Below are positions 8,775-16,677 of a stretch of DNA of 64,000 bases, piece by piece. This stretch comes from Salegentibacter sp. 24 (GTDB taxonomy: Bacteria; Bacteroidota; Bacteroidia; Flavobacteriales; Flavobacteriaceae), in the NCBI RefSeq assembly GCF_004362395.1, contig NZ_SNWE01000016.1:37766-101765 (forward strand). Direction: 5' to 3'. The position numbers and the translations under genes were made by a program. The notes beneath the pieces were generated by a model. The model did not search any database. It was not told the origin of the DNA and saw only the letters and a list, made by a program, of their open reading frames with translations. Each line of letters opens with the position of its first letter. Position 1 is the stretch's first letter.

Positions 8775-9781
8775 AGTTCTTTAAAACTTCCTGGTCATTG
8801 TTGAAGCAGGCTTATCTAAGCTGGAATAGAAATGAGCCTTTTGCTCGTAGCGCAACCATTGCATATTACGCATTATTTTCCCTGCCTTCTTTATTAATAA
8901 TTGTTGTAACCATTGCCGGTTATTTTTTTGAACAAAAGGCAGTTCAGGGAAGATTGACTTCAGAAATCAGTGGTTTTATAGGCCAGGAACCTGCTAAGGC
9001 TATTGAAGAAATGATTGCCAGCGCTGCCTTGGCAACAGAATCTACCTGGGCAATTATATTTGGTATAGGAATGTTGCTATTTGGTGCTACCGGAGTGTTT
9101 TTTCAGCTTAAAATGGCGATGAATAATATTTGGAATGTTGCTGCTAAACAAACTAATTTCGTGGGAATTTTATTAGATCGGCTTATTTCGTTCGGTATGG
9201 TAATGGTAATCGGTCTTTTACTTTTATTATCCCTGGTTATCTCTGCTTTAATCACCATTTTAAAGGAGGAAATCAAACATTATGCCCCAAATGTAACTGA
9301 ATTTATGGTTGAGGCTGCCAATTCCGGCATTTCATTTCTGGTAATTACTACTTTGTTTGCTGCTATTTTTAAGTTACTCCCAGATATTAAATTACGTTGG
9401 AGAATTACTTATTTGGGAGCAGCAGTTACTACTATTTTATTTCTGATAGGAGAAGGCTTAATTAGCTTTTATTTCGGAAAAAGTGAACCAGCTTCTGTCT
9501 ACGGAGGTGCTTCCTCTGTCGTACTCATTTTACTTTGGGTTTATTATACCTGTTTAATATTGTTTTTTGGTGCTGAATTTACTGTACAATATGCCCTTCT
9601 TAGAAATGAACGGGTAATCCCTAATAAATATGGAGAACCTGCAATTTATCAGGAATTGGAAAAACTACAGCAAAAGCGTACCCAACTAGGGGAAGAGAAG
9701 GAAATTATCGACACCCTTAAAAATAATATGGATTGGGAGAAAAATCGTGGGAAAAATCAGAAAATAAAAAATAAGAAATAG
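8771..9781 (+). CDS. YihY/BrkB-family inner-membrane protein
   Basis: A 336-residue polytopic membrane protein of the YihY/virulence factor BrkB family (once misnamed RNase BN). It has about six hydrophobic segments, the family motif ATIAYYALFSLPSLLII near residues 27-45, and the second-half signature YGGASSVVLILLWVYYTCLILFFGAEF near 243-270. The C-terminal tail is charged and cytoplasmic. Its transport role is not established. It starts inside the stop of the DinB-like gene (4-base overlap), so it is the third gene of a ppc operon. Confidence 0.9.
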   Translation: MKFFKTSWSLLKQAYLSWNRNEPFARSATIAYYALFSLPSLLIIVVTIAGYFFEQKAVQGRLTSEISGFIGQEPAKAIEEMIASAALATESTWAIIFGIGMLLFGATGVFFQLKMAMNNIWNVAAKQTNFVGILLDRLISFGMVMVIGLLLLLSLVISALITILKEEIKHYAPNVTEFMVEAANSGISFLVITTLFAAIFKLLPDIKLRWRITYLGAAVTTILFLIGEGLISFYFGKSEPASVYGGASSVVLILLWVYYTCLILFFGAEFTVQYALLRNERVIPNKYGEPAIYQELEKLQQKRTQLGEEKEIIDTLKNNMDWEKNRGKNQKIKNKK

Positions 9782-9911
9782 CTCTAATTTAAATACTTTT
9801 AAGAGAATTAATCAAAGTTTAACTTTAGACGGAATCCTTTTATAAAGACCTTAGCACACTATGGGCTTTACATATTTTATCTTTGAATGAACTAAAAATG
9901 AAGATGAAATT

Positions 9912-10460
9912 ATGGAAAAGAGAATAGCAATTTTAGCTACAAACGGATTTGAAAAAAGTGAATTATTTTCACCAAAAGAAGCTTTGGAAAATGAAGGCTT
10001 TAAAGTAGATATCGTAAGTCTCGAAAAAGGAAAAATTAAAGGCTGGGAAGGCACCAACTGGTCAGGAGAAATAGAGGTTAATTATTCCGTTAAGGAAGTA
10101 AGTGCGAAAGATTATAATGCATTAGTACTTCCTGGAGGTGTTTTAAACCCGGATCAGTTAAGGAGAAACGAAGATGCACTTGTGTTTGTGCGTGATTTCT
10201 TTAAGCAAAGTAAGCCTGTAGGTGCTATTTGCCACGCGGCCTGGACCTTGATTAGTGCTGAAGTTGTAGAGGGACGAACTATGACTTCCTTTAAGTCAAT
10301 CAAAAAAGATCTTGAAAATGCCGGTGCACTTTGGGTAGATAAAGAGGTTGTTGTCGATGAAGCCTTTGTGACGTCAAGAAACCCTGATGATCTTCCTGCT
10401 TTTAATGCTAAGATGATCGAGGAGATTAAAGAAGGTAAACACGATTTGCAACACGCATAA
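9912..10460 (+). CDS. DJ-1/PfpI-family protein
   Basis: A 182-residue class I glutamine-amidotransferase-like protein of the PfpI branch. The nucleophile elbow is GAICHAAW with Cys107-His108, and the conserved acidic residues lie in GFEKSEL (Glu14/Glu17). Family members have been reported as proteases, glyoxalases or deglycases, and the activity cannot be assigned here. TATCTTTG at 9878-9885 matches the -7 promoter consensus, but the -33 element is poor. It ends in a clear terminator. Confidence 0.92.
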   Translation: MEKRIAILATNGFEKSELFSPKEALENEGFKVDIVSLEKGKIKGWEGTNWSGEIEVNYSVKEVSAKDYNALVLPGGVLNPDQLRRNEDALVFVRDFFKQSKPVGAICHAAWTLISAEVVEGRTMTSFKSIKKDLENAGALWVDKEVVVDEAFVTSRNPDDLPAFNAKMIEEIKEGKHDLQHA

Positions 10461-10480
10461 TCCAGTTTAAAAGTAGATAC

Positions 10481-10519
10481 AAAAAAGCTGTATGGAATAA
10501 GTTCCCTACAGCTTTTTTT
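10481..10519. terminator. bidirectional terminator between the PfpI and M19 genes
   Basis: AAAAAAGCTGTA at 10481-10492 pairs with TACAGCTTTTTT at 10507-10518. A-run and T-run on either side serve the convergent genes in both directions. Confidence 0.85.
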
Positions 10520-10537
10520 GTGTTCTAAAATCACTGA

Positions 10538-11827
10538 TTATGCTTTCTGGAGTTTGGTTGCCACATCATTAACTTCATTCATCACCCTTAGTAGATTCTC
10601 TCCCCAGAGTTTGGCGATTTCATCCCTTGAATAACCGCGTTTAACCAGTTCTTTGGTAATATTCAAAGTTTGAGAAGCATCCTGCCAGCCTTCAATTCCG
10701 CCTCCACCATCGAAATCTGAGCTTATTCCAACATGCTCAATTCCAATTAAATTAACCATATAGTCTATGTGGTCTACGAAATCGGCAACATCTACAGGTT
10801 CAATTTTCTGCTTTAATAATTCTATTTCAGGAATTGCTGCAGTTTTTACTTGGTGGTGTTTTGCATAATACCTATTTCTATCAATGTTGCTTAGTGTTCT
10901 TAAAGTATCATCAGGCAAGATCTCAAAATTCATTTCCTCTGCTTTCTTATTATAGATTATCGCACTTGCTTCTTCGAAGGCTTTATTCTTTTGGTTATTG
11001 ACATATGCACTAAAAGCCACAGTTTGTACTACGCCACCATGTTTTTTAAAGAGTAATAAAAGTTCATCGTCCAAATTTCGACTGTGATCGCAAAGTTGCC
11101 GGGCAGAGGAGTGGGAGGCAATAAGCGGGGCTTTAGAAAGTTCAAACATCTGCTTAATGGCTTTCTTAGAAGGATGAGAAACATCTATCATCATACCCAG
11201 ACGATTCATTTCAACGATAACCTTCTTTCCTAAATCGCTAAGGCCATTGTGCAACCAGTCCTGGTTTTCTTCTCCAGTATTTGAATCGCTTAACTGGCTA
11301 TGTCCCTGGTGAGCTAAAGACATATACCTAGCACCCAGGTCATAAAATTTTTCAACGTTTTCAATATCTTTCCCAATAGAATAACCGTTTTCAACACCAA
11401 TCATTGCCACTTTTTTCCCTTCAGAAATTAAATTTCGAACTTCTTTAGAATTCGTTGCTAAACCTATTTGATTCGGAGCAAAATCATTCACCAGTTTATG
11501 GATCGCTTTAAACTTACTCATCGCGTTTTGATAAGCATTTCTATAACCTTCATCGGTAAGTTTATCCTGCCCGGTATACACGATAAACCAGGCCACATCA
11601 AGCCCGCCAGCTTCCATTTTTGGTAAGGTTACTTGGTTTTCCAATGCCATCGAATAATTTCTATCTTTTGTGAAATTGTTGATATTAATATCGGCATGAG
11701 TATCTATCGTAATTACATTTTCGTGAATTTCTTTTGCTTTTTTTAATAAAATTTCATCTTTGTGTTGTTGGCCAAAAGCAAGATTTCCTGTAAAAATTAG
11801 TGTAAGGCTCAGTAGGTATAATTTCAT
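10538..11827 (-). CDS. secreted M19-family membrane dipeptidase
   Basis: Zinc dipeptidase of the renal dipeptidase family, cleaving dipeptides (often including D-residues). The start at 11827 gives a normal signal peptide (MKLYLLSLTLIFTGNLAFG, cut before QQ) and a 429-residue protein; eleven more residues upstream are less likely. Metal ligands are visible as IDTHAD (HxD), the bridging Glu in GVENGYS, DVSHPS and IASHSS, with SARQLCDHSRNL and GISSDFDGGGG typical of the family. It is exported to the periplasm. It is divergent from an amide-ligase operon that may make peptide-like products. Confidence 0.93.
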   Translation of the reverse strand: MKLYLLSLTLIFTGNLAFGQQHKDEILLKKAKEIHENVITIDTHADININNFTKDRNYSMALENQVTLPKMEAGGLDVAWFIVYTGQDKLTDEGYRNAYQNAMSKFKAIHKLVNDFAPNQIGLATNSKEVRNLISEGKKVAMIGVENGYSIGKDIENVEKFYDLGARYMSLAHQGHSQLSDSNTGEENQDWLHNGLSDLGKKVIVEMNRLGMMIDVSHPSKKAIKQMFELSKAPLIASHSSARQLCDHSRNLDDELLLLFKKHGGVVQTVAFSAYVNNQKNKAFEEASAIIYNKKAEEMNFEILPDDTLRTLSNIDRNRYYAKHHQVKTAAIPEIELLKQKIEPVDVADFVDHIDYMVNLIGIEHVGISSDFDGGGGIEGWQDASQTLNITKELVKRGYSRDEIAKLWGENLLRVMNEVNDVATKLQKA

Positions 11828-11966
11828 ATTAATGAGTTTGCTTTTTGTTGAAGCTCTCAAATTACTAATAAAAATTAAATGATTAAAAAGAAAGTCTTAA
11901 TTTGCTAAAAATGATTAAAAACATAATCAATTTTCTACTACATTTGATAGAATTTTCAACCGCTCA

Positions 11967-13418
11967 ATGAATAAATATATAATTGTAAACCAGCCTGAAA
12001 AGTGGAAATTAAAACTTGACCACGTAGAAATTATTTCAGCGCAATCCTATCTCACCAATCCTAACTTCGCTAAGATCAAAAACGCAAGGATATTCAACCT
12101 ATGCAAGGATTATTCTTATCAGTCGAAAGGTTATTATGTTTCACTTTTAGCCGAGGCCCGAGGCCATTTAGCGATTCCAACAGTAAAAAATATAGTTGAT
12201 TTGAGGGAACCTAAACTGGTTAAAATAGTATCAGAGGAGTTTGATGATTTAATGCAAACCAGCTTAAAAGGCATCAAATCCCAGGAGTTTACCCTCAGTA
12301 TTTATTTTGGCCAAAATGTTGCGCAGAAATATAAGGAGTTGAGTGCCATGTTTCATAGACATTTTCAAATTCCATTCTTGCGAGTAAAATTCAACTACAC
12401 AACCAAATGGAATATAAAAAGCATCAAAGCAATTTCCGAAGCAGAAATTCCGGAAGAGCATTTAGAAAGCATGTACGAGTTTGCGGCTCAATATTTTGCT
12501 AAAAAGCGTTACGATACACCACGAACCAATATTGCCGAATACGATTTAGCTATTTTAGTACAGGCCGATGATCCTGCTCCGCCAAGTAATGCAAAGGCCT
12601 TAAAAAAATTCATTGAGATAGCTGAAAAAATGGACTTCTACGTAGAAATCGTTTCTCCCAAAGATCTTTCTCGTCTATCGGCATTTGATGCCTTATTTAT
12701 TCGGCAAAGTACCGAGGTGAATAATGAGGCTTACGCTTTTGCTAGAAAAGCTCAGCAGGAAGGTATAGCCATTGTAGATTATCCAGATGCAATCCTAAGG
12801 TGTTGTAACAAAGTTTATATGGCAGAAGCATTAGAGAACGCTAATATACCAACTCCTAAAACAGTAATAATTCATAAAGAAAACATAGATAAGGTACTTG
12901 AAATTACTGGGCTACCGGTGGTTTTAAAATCACCTGATTCTACTTTTTCTTTTGGAGTGAAAAAAGCAACTACAACGGCAGAGTACCAAGAATTGGTAAC
13001 CATGATGCTTAAAAAATCAGAATTAGTGATTGCGCAAGAATTTTCACCATCAGAGTATGATTGGAGAATAGGGGTCTTGGATAATAAACCTTTTTATGCC
13101 TGCCGTTATTATATGGCCAAGGGGCATTGGCAGATTTATAATTGGGATGCAAAAGTAAAAGACGACCAGGACGGAAATGCCGATTGCCTTCCTATAGAAA
13201 AGGTCCCAAAAAAAATACTTGAGGCCGCTTTAAAATCAGCTAAATTAATGGGTATGGGCCTTTATGGAATAGATATAAAAGAAGTTGGCGGAAAGCCTTT
13301 GGTTATTGAGATAAACGATAACCCGAATATAGATTTTGGAGTTGAAGATGCTTATTACGGAGAACAGGTTTACATGGAAATTTTGGCAGCTTTAAAAAAC
13401 CGACTGGTAAAGAAATAA
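11967..13418 (+). CDS. RimK-like ATP-grasp ligase with RLAN N-terminal domain
   Basis: A 483-residue predicted carboxylate-amine ligase. Residues about 1-190 match the RimK-like ATP-grasp N-terminal (RLAN) region, and about 200-480 form an ATP-grasp fold with VVLKSPDSTFSFGVKKA (ATP-binding Lys), QEFSPSEYDWRIGVLD and the metal-binding VIEINDNPNIDFG near residue 447. Relatives join glutamate or other amino acids to a carboxylate using ATP. Its substrate is unknown. It is the first gene of a tight operon with a GCS2-like ligase (3 bases downstream) and an N-formylglutamate amidohydrolase homologue. TACATTTG at 11939-11946 matches a -7 box. It is cytosolic, with no signal peptide. Confidence 0.88.
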   Translation: MNKYIIVNQPEKWKLKLDHVEIISAQSYLTNPNFAKIKNARIFNLCKDYSYQSKGYYVSLLAEARGHLAIPTVKNIVDLREPKLVKIVSEEFDDLMQTSLKGIKSQEFTLSIYFGQNVAQKYKELSAMFHRHFQIPFLRVKFNYTTKWNIKSIKAISEAEIPEEHLESMYEFAAQYFAKKRYDTPRTNIAEYDLAILVQADDPAPPSNAKALKKFIEIAEKMDFYVEIVSPKDLSRLSAFDALFIRQSTEVNNEAYAFARKAQQEGIAIVDYPDAILRCCNKVYMAEALENANIPTPKTVIIHKENIDKVLEITGLPVVLKSPDSTFSFGVKKATTTAEYQELVTMMLKKSELVIAQEFSPSEYDWRIGVLDNKPFYACRYYMAKGHWQIYNWDAKVKDDQDGNADCLPIEKVPKKILEAALKSAKLMGMGLYGIDIKEVGGKPLVIEINDNPNIDFGVEDAYYGEQVYMEILAALKNRLVKK

Positions 13419-13421
13419 TTT

Positions 13422-14642
13422 ATGAAGTATCATCTTTTTGAAGTTTTTGGGATCGAACTGGAATATATGCTTGTTAATGCCTCAAGTTTTAAGGTTAATC
13501 CAATTGTAGACCAGCTTTTTATAAATAAAAATGGAGTAATTACCTCGGACATTGAAAATGGACAAATACAATGGAGCAATGAATTAGTGGCACATGTAGT
13601 GGAATTAAAGACCAATGGCCCAACCGGGGATTTGGACCAATTAGATCTTCATTTTTCTAAAAATATCAAAGAAATAAACGCTTTGCTAAAGAGGCAAAAC
13701 ACCATGCTTTTACCTTCAGCAGTACACCCTCTAATGAACCCTGCCATGGAGACGAAGTTGTGGGAGCATAGCTACAGCAAAATTTATGCACTTTATAACC
13801 GCATTTTTGACTGCAGTGGTCACGGCTGGAGCAATGTTCAAAGTATGCATATAAATCTTCCCTTTTTTGATGATAATGAATTTGAAAAATTACACGCAGC
13901 GGTGCGTTTGCTTTTGCCAATAATTCCGGCTTTAAGTGCTAGTTCTCCGGTGGTCGAAGGTAAAAATACTGGCTTTAAGGATTTTAGAATGCAGGTGTAT
14001 AAAACCAACCAAAAGGAAATCCCACAAATGACAGGGAAAGTAATTCCCGAGCAAGTTTTTTCTAAAGATAATTATTATAGAACTATTTTTGAGCCCATAA
14101 ATATTGCGATAAAACCTCACGATACGGAAAATATTTTGGATCATCATTTTTTAAATTCTAGAGGGGCCATTGCAAGGTTTGATAGAAATGCAATAGAGAT
14201 TCGAGTAATAGATATTCAGGAATGCCCCAAAGCTGATATGGCGATCGCAATTCTTATTATTGAATGCTTAAAATTGCTGGTGAGTGAAGAATTAGTTTCT
14301 ATAGAAGAACAAAAGAATTGGAATGAAGATGAACTTTTTGAAATATTCAATGCTGTAATTAAAGATGCTGAAAACACTAAAATCAGCAATAAAGATTACC
14401 TCAAAATCTTTGGACTTTCTCAGCCTATAGAAATTAAGGAAATATGGCGAATTTTATTCTCTAAAGTAAAAAGGAATATGGCCATCAGACATCAGGAGAG
14501 CATTAAGTTCCTTTTAAGCAATGGAAGTCTATCTACCAGAATTTTAAAAGCTCTAAGGAATGATTTTTCTGATGAAAATATTAGCAGGACCTATTTCAAA
14601 TTGGCTGATTGCCTAGAGTCAAACAAATTTTTTAAGCCGTGA
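13422..14642 (+). CDS. GCS2-like carboxylate-amine ligase
   Basis: A 406-residue protein of the glutamate-cysteine ligase 2 (GCS2/YbdK) family, with the glutamine-synthetase-like fold that forms amide bonds through acyl-phosphate. Visible signatures are FGIELEYMLV near the start (metal-binding Glu in the first strand), VQSMHINLPF near residue 140, ALSASSPVVEGKNTGFKDFRM and an AIEIRVIDIQECP strand near 260. Its association with a RimK-like ligase suggests that both act on one amino-acid or peptide product rather than on glutathione; no gshB-type partner is visible. The stop overlaps the next start (GTGA). Confidence 0.85.
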   Translation: MKYHLFEVFGIELEYMLVNASSFKVNPIVDQLFINKNGVITSDIENGQIQWSNELVAHVVELKTNGPTGDLDQLDLHFSKNIKEINALLKRQNTMLLPSAVHPLMNPAMETKLWEHSYSKIYALYNRIFDCSGHGWSNVQSMHINLPFFDDNEFEKLHAAVRLLLPIIPALSASSPVVEGKNTGFKDFRMQVYKTNQKEIPQMTGKVIPEQVFSKDNYYRTIFEPINIAIKPHDTENILDHHFLNSRGAIARFDRNAIEIRVIDIQECPKADMAIAILIIECLKLLVSEELVSIEEQKNWNEDELFEIFNAVIKDAENTKISNKDYLKIFGLSQPIEIKEIWRILFSKVKRNMAIRHQESIKFLLSNGSLSTRILKALRNDFSDENISRTYFKLADCLESNKFFKP

Positions 14643-15322
14643 AACTGGTTTTAACTTGCGAACACGCTTTTAATTCAATTCCGCAGGAATACAAAAATTT
14701 ATTTATAAATGCTGAAGAGGTCCTAGAATCGCACAGAGGTTATGATCCCGGGGCCTTAAATTTATTTAGGAAATTGGAAGCCCTAGCCAGTTTTACTAAG
14801 CTTCAGGAAGCTAGTAGGTTATTGATTGAAGTCAACCGATCTAAAGCTCATCCGTATTTATTTTCTGAATTCACTAGGAAGTTATCGTTACATCAGAAAT
14901 CAAAAATTTTCGACCAGTTTTATCTTCCTTATCGCCGGGCGGTGGAAAAGAAAGTTTTAGAATATACAAGAACAGGGGAGAAAGTCTTACACCTTTCAGT
15001 TCATACCTTTACGCCGGAATTAAACGGAAATATAAGAAATACAGATATTGGAATACTTTATAATCCTAAAAGGCAGAAAGAAAAAGCATTTAGCAGAAGT
15101 TTCAAAGGAAATTTGCAGTATCAGAAACCTGATTTAAAAGTAAGGTTTAATTATCCATATCTGGGAAAGGCAGACGGTTTTACAACATATTTACGTAAAA
15201 AATTCCCCGAGAATTATTTGGGAATTGAACTGGAGGTAAATCAAAAATTTGTGTCTAAAAACCAAATGGATCATCAGATTAATAATGCAGTGTTTTGGGC
15301 ATTGAAAGGTTTATTAAAATAA
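14639..15322 (+). CDS. N-formylglutamate amidohydrolase-like hydrolase
   Basis: A 227-residue member of the N-formylglutamate amidohydrolase (FGase/HutG-like) family, a zinc amidohydrolase fold. LTCEHAFNSIP (residues 4-14), HRGYDPGAL near 31-39, EVNRSKAHPYLFSE near 70-83 and LHLSVHTFTP near 114-123 are the family blocks. The start is GTG, overlapping the GCS2-like stop by four bases, which implies translational coupling. There are no histidine-degradation genes nearby, so a role as hydrolase or trimming enzyme for the ligase product is more likely than histidine catabolism (inference). Confidence 0.85.
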   Translation: MKLVLTCEHAFNSIPQEYKNLFINAEEVLESHRGYDPGALNLFRKLEALASFTKLQEASRLLIEVNRSKAHPYLFSEFTRKLSLHQKSKIFDQFYLPYRRAVEKKVLEYTRTGEKVLHLSVHTFTPELNGNIRNTDIGILYNPKRQKEKAFSRSFKGNLQYQKPDLKVRFNYPYLGKADGFTTYLRKKFPENYLGIELEVNQKFVSKNQMDHQINNAVFWALKGLLK

Positions 15323-15326
15323 AGAA

Positions 15327-15364
15327 AGCCCCGAATTCACAAATATATAAGTGAATATGGGGCT
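15327..15364. terminator. terminator-like hairpin after the amide-ligase operon
   Basis: AGCCCC-GA-ATTCAC at 15327-15340 pairs with GTGAAT-AT-GGGGCT at 15351-15364, with one internal bulge pair and a T-rich tail after 15370. It lies between convergent genes. Confidence 0.7.
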
Positions 15365-15393
15365 AATATTTTTATTGTGGTGTCTTTTTAACC

Positions 15394-15807
15394 CTATTGA
15401 ACTAATTCAGATTCCAAAGTGATTTCTGTGTTGAGTAATTTAGAAATTGGACAATTCTCTTTAGCATCTGTGGCAATTTTATCAAATTGAGCTTTATCAA
15501 TTCCTTTTACTTTCGCTTTCAAAATTAAGTGTGATTTTTTAACAGTGCCATCTTCAAAAGTAATTTCAGCTTTGGTTTCCAATTCATCAGGCTCGAAACC
15601 TTCTTGAGAAAGATTAGCGGCAAGCTGCATTGAAAAGCAGCCAGAGTGGGCGGCGCCTATAAGTTCTTCAGGATTGGTGCCTTTACCGTCTTCAAATCTG
15701 GTTTTAAACGAATACTTCGTTTTATCCAAAACCCCACTTTGGGTACTAATTATACCATTTCCCTCTTTAAGGTTACCTTTCCACACTGCGGTTCCATTTC
15801 TTTTCAT
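15394..15807 (-). CDS. OsmC-family peroxiredoxin
   Basis: A 137-residue thiol peroxidase that reduces organic hydroperoxides. The two reactive cysteines are in AAHSGCFSM (Cys57) and KENCPISK (Cys119), and the N-terminal strand GTAVWKGNLKEGNG is typical of the OsmC rather than the Ohr subgroup. It is cytosolic, with no signal peptide. It is a single gene, convergent with the ligase operon and separated from the FKBP gene by a terminator. Confidence 0.93.
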   Translation of the reverse strand: MKRNGTAVWKGNLKEGNGIISTQSGVLDKTKYSFKTRFEDGKGTNPEELIGAAHSGCFSMQLAANLSQEGFEPDELETKAEITFEDGTVKKSHLILKAKVKGIDKAQFDKIATDAKENCPISKLLNTEITLESELVQ

Positions 15808-15907
15808 AATTCTAATTTTTATGTTGATTTATCCTAATATAGAAATGATAATGCTTATCAAAAAATTATTATCAAAACCTTAACCTATAGTCTGAGTTTT
15901 AAACCAA

Positions 15908-15939
15908 AAAAGCCCGAAACCTAATAGCTTCGAGCTTTT
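15908..15939 (-). terminator. terminator of the FKBP isomerase gene
   Basis: On the minus strand the RNA reads AAAAGCUCGAAGC, a seven-base loop, then GUUUCGGGCUUUU. This forms a 13-bp stem with two G-U pairs and a T-run ending at 15905. Confidence 0.75.
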
Positions 15940-15960
15940 AAAGTATAAGTTATTAAGAAC

Positions 15961-16392
15961 TTATTTGATCTCTACTACTTCAAGATCAAATACTAAGTCT
16001 TTTCCTGCTAACGGGTGATTTCCGTCTACCACGATAGTTTCTTCCTTTACATCTTTTACCACGAGATTCATTTCCTGACCATCAGGGCTTTTGGAAACAA
16101 GTCCCATTCCAACTTCTGGCTTAATATCTTCTGGAAGTTGACTTTTTTGCACCTCTTGAACAAGTTCTTCTCTTGGCTCTCCGTAAGCTTCCTCTTTAGG
16201 AATATTTATGGTTTTTTTCTCGTTCACTTTCATATCAATCAGGCCATTCTCAAAACCAGGAATAAGCTGTCCTTGCCCCATAGTAAATTCTATAGGCTCT
16301 CCTCTTTCTACAGAGCTGTCAAAAACCTGCCCGTCAGATAGTTTACCTGTGTAATGTACCTTTACTGTGTCATTTGCTTTTACTTGACTCAT
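15961..16392 (-). CDS. SlyD-like FKBP-type peptidyl-prolyl isomerase
   Basis: A 143-residue prolyl isomerase and chaperone. The N-terminal FKBP part (VKVHYTGKLSDGQVFDSS, residues 10-27) is interrupted by an insert-in-flap domain (KEEAYGEPREELVQEV near 66-81 onward) and closed by GNHPLAGKDLVFDLEVVEI. This is the SlyD architecture, without the His-rich metal-binding tail of the E. coli protein. The ATG at 16392 (MSQVKAN) is preferred over one five codons upstream. It has its own consensus promoter. Confidence 0.94.
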   Translation of the reverse strand: MSQVKANDTVKVHYTGKLSDGQVFDSSVERGEPIEFTMGQGQLIPGFENGLIDMKVNEKKTINIPKEEAYGEPREELVQEVQKSQLPEDIKPEVGMGLVSKSPDGQEMNLVVKDVKEETIVVDGNHPLAGKDLVFDLEVVEIK

Positions 16393-16450
16393 AATGTTGT
16401 TTTTCAAAAATTATAATGGGCTTTGTTAACAATATGCCCGTTAAAGAGTG

Positions 16451-16481
16451 CAAAGGTACAGTTATAATATACGCTTCCAAA
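16451..16481 (-). promoter_or_regulatory. consensus Bacteroidota promoter for the FKBP gene
   Basis: On the minus strand TTTG (16481-16478) is followed by 19 bases and TACCTTTG (16458-16451), an exact match to TTTG-N19-TAnnTTTG. The predicted start site near 16445 leaves a leader of about 50 bases. Confidence 0.7.
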
Positions 16482-16677
16482 TTATCATGACTTTAATCCC
16501 GGAATCTTTTAAAAATATTAACATTTAACGATGAGCCTGATTTCGAGATGTTACTTTCTGACTGACAATAGCTTAAAATTTAAATTGGAATTTCCGGAAT
16601 TAGTAAATACATTTATTAACTTAAATTTTTGAAAAATTTCAAATTAGCTAAAGCAATTAAAATTAAATTTCTGTCCA

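Noticed and set aside
13422..14642. Assignment of the GCS2-like protein as glutathione-synthesis gshA
   Set aside because: There is no gshB partner, and the tight linkage with a RimK-like ligase and a hydrolase favours another product.
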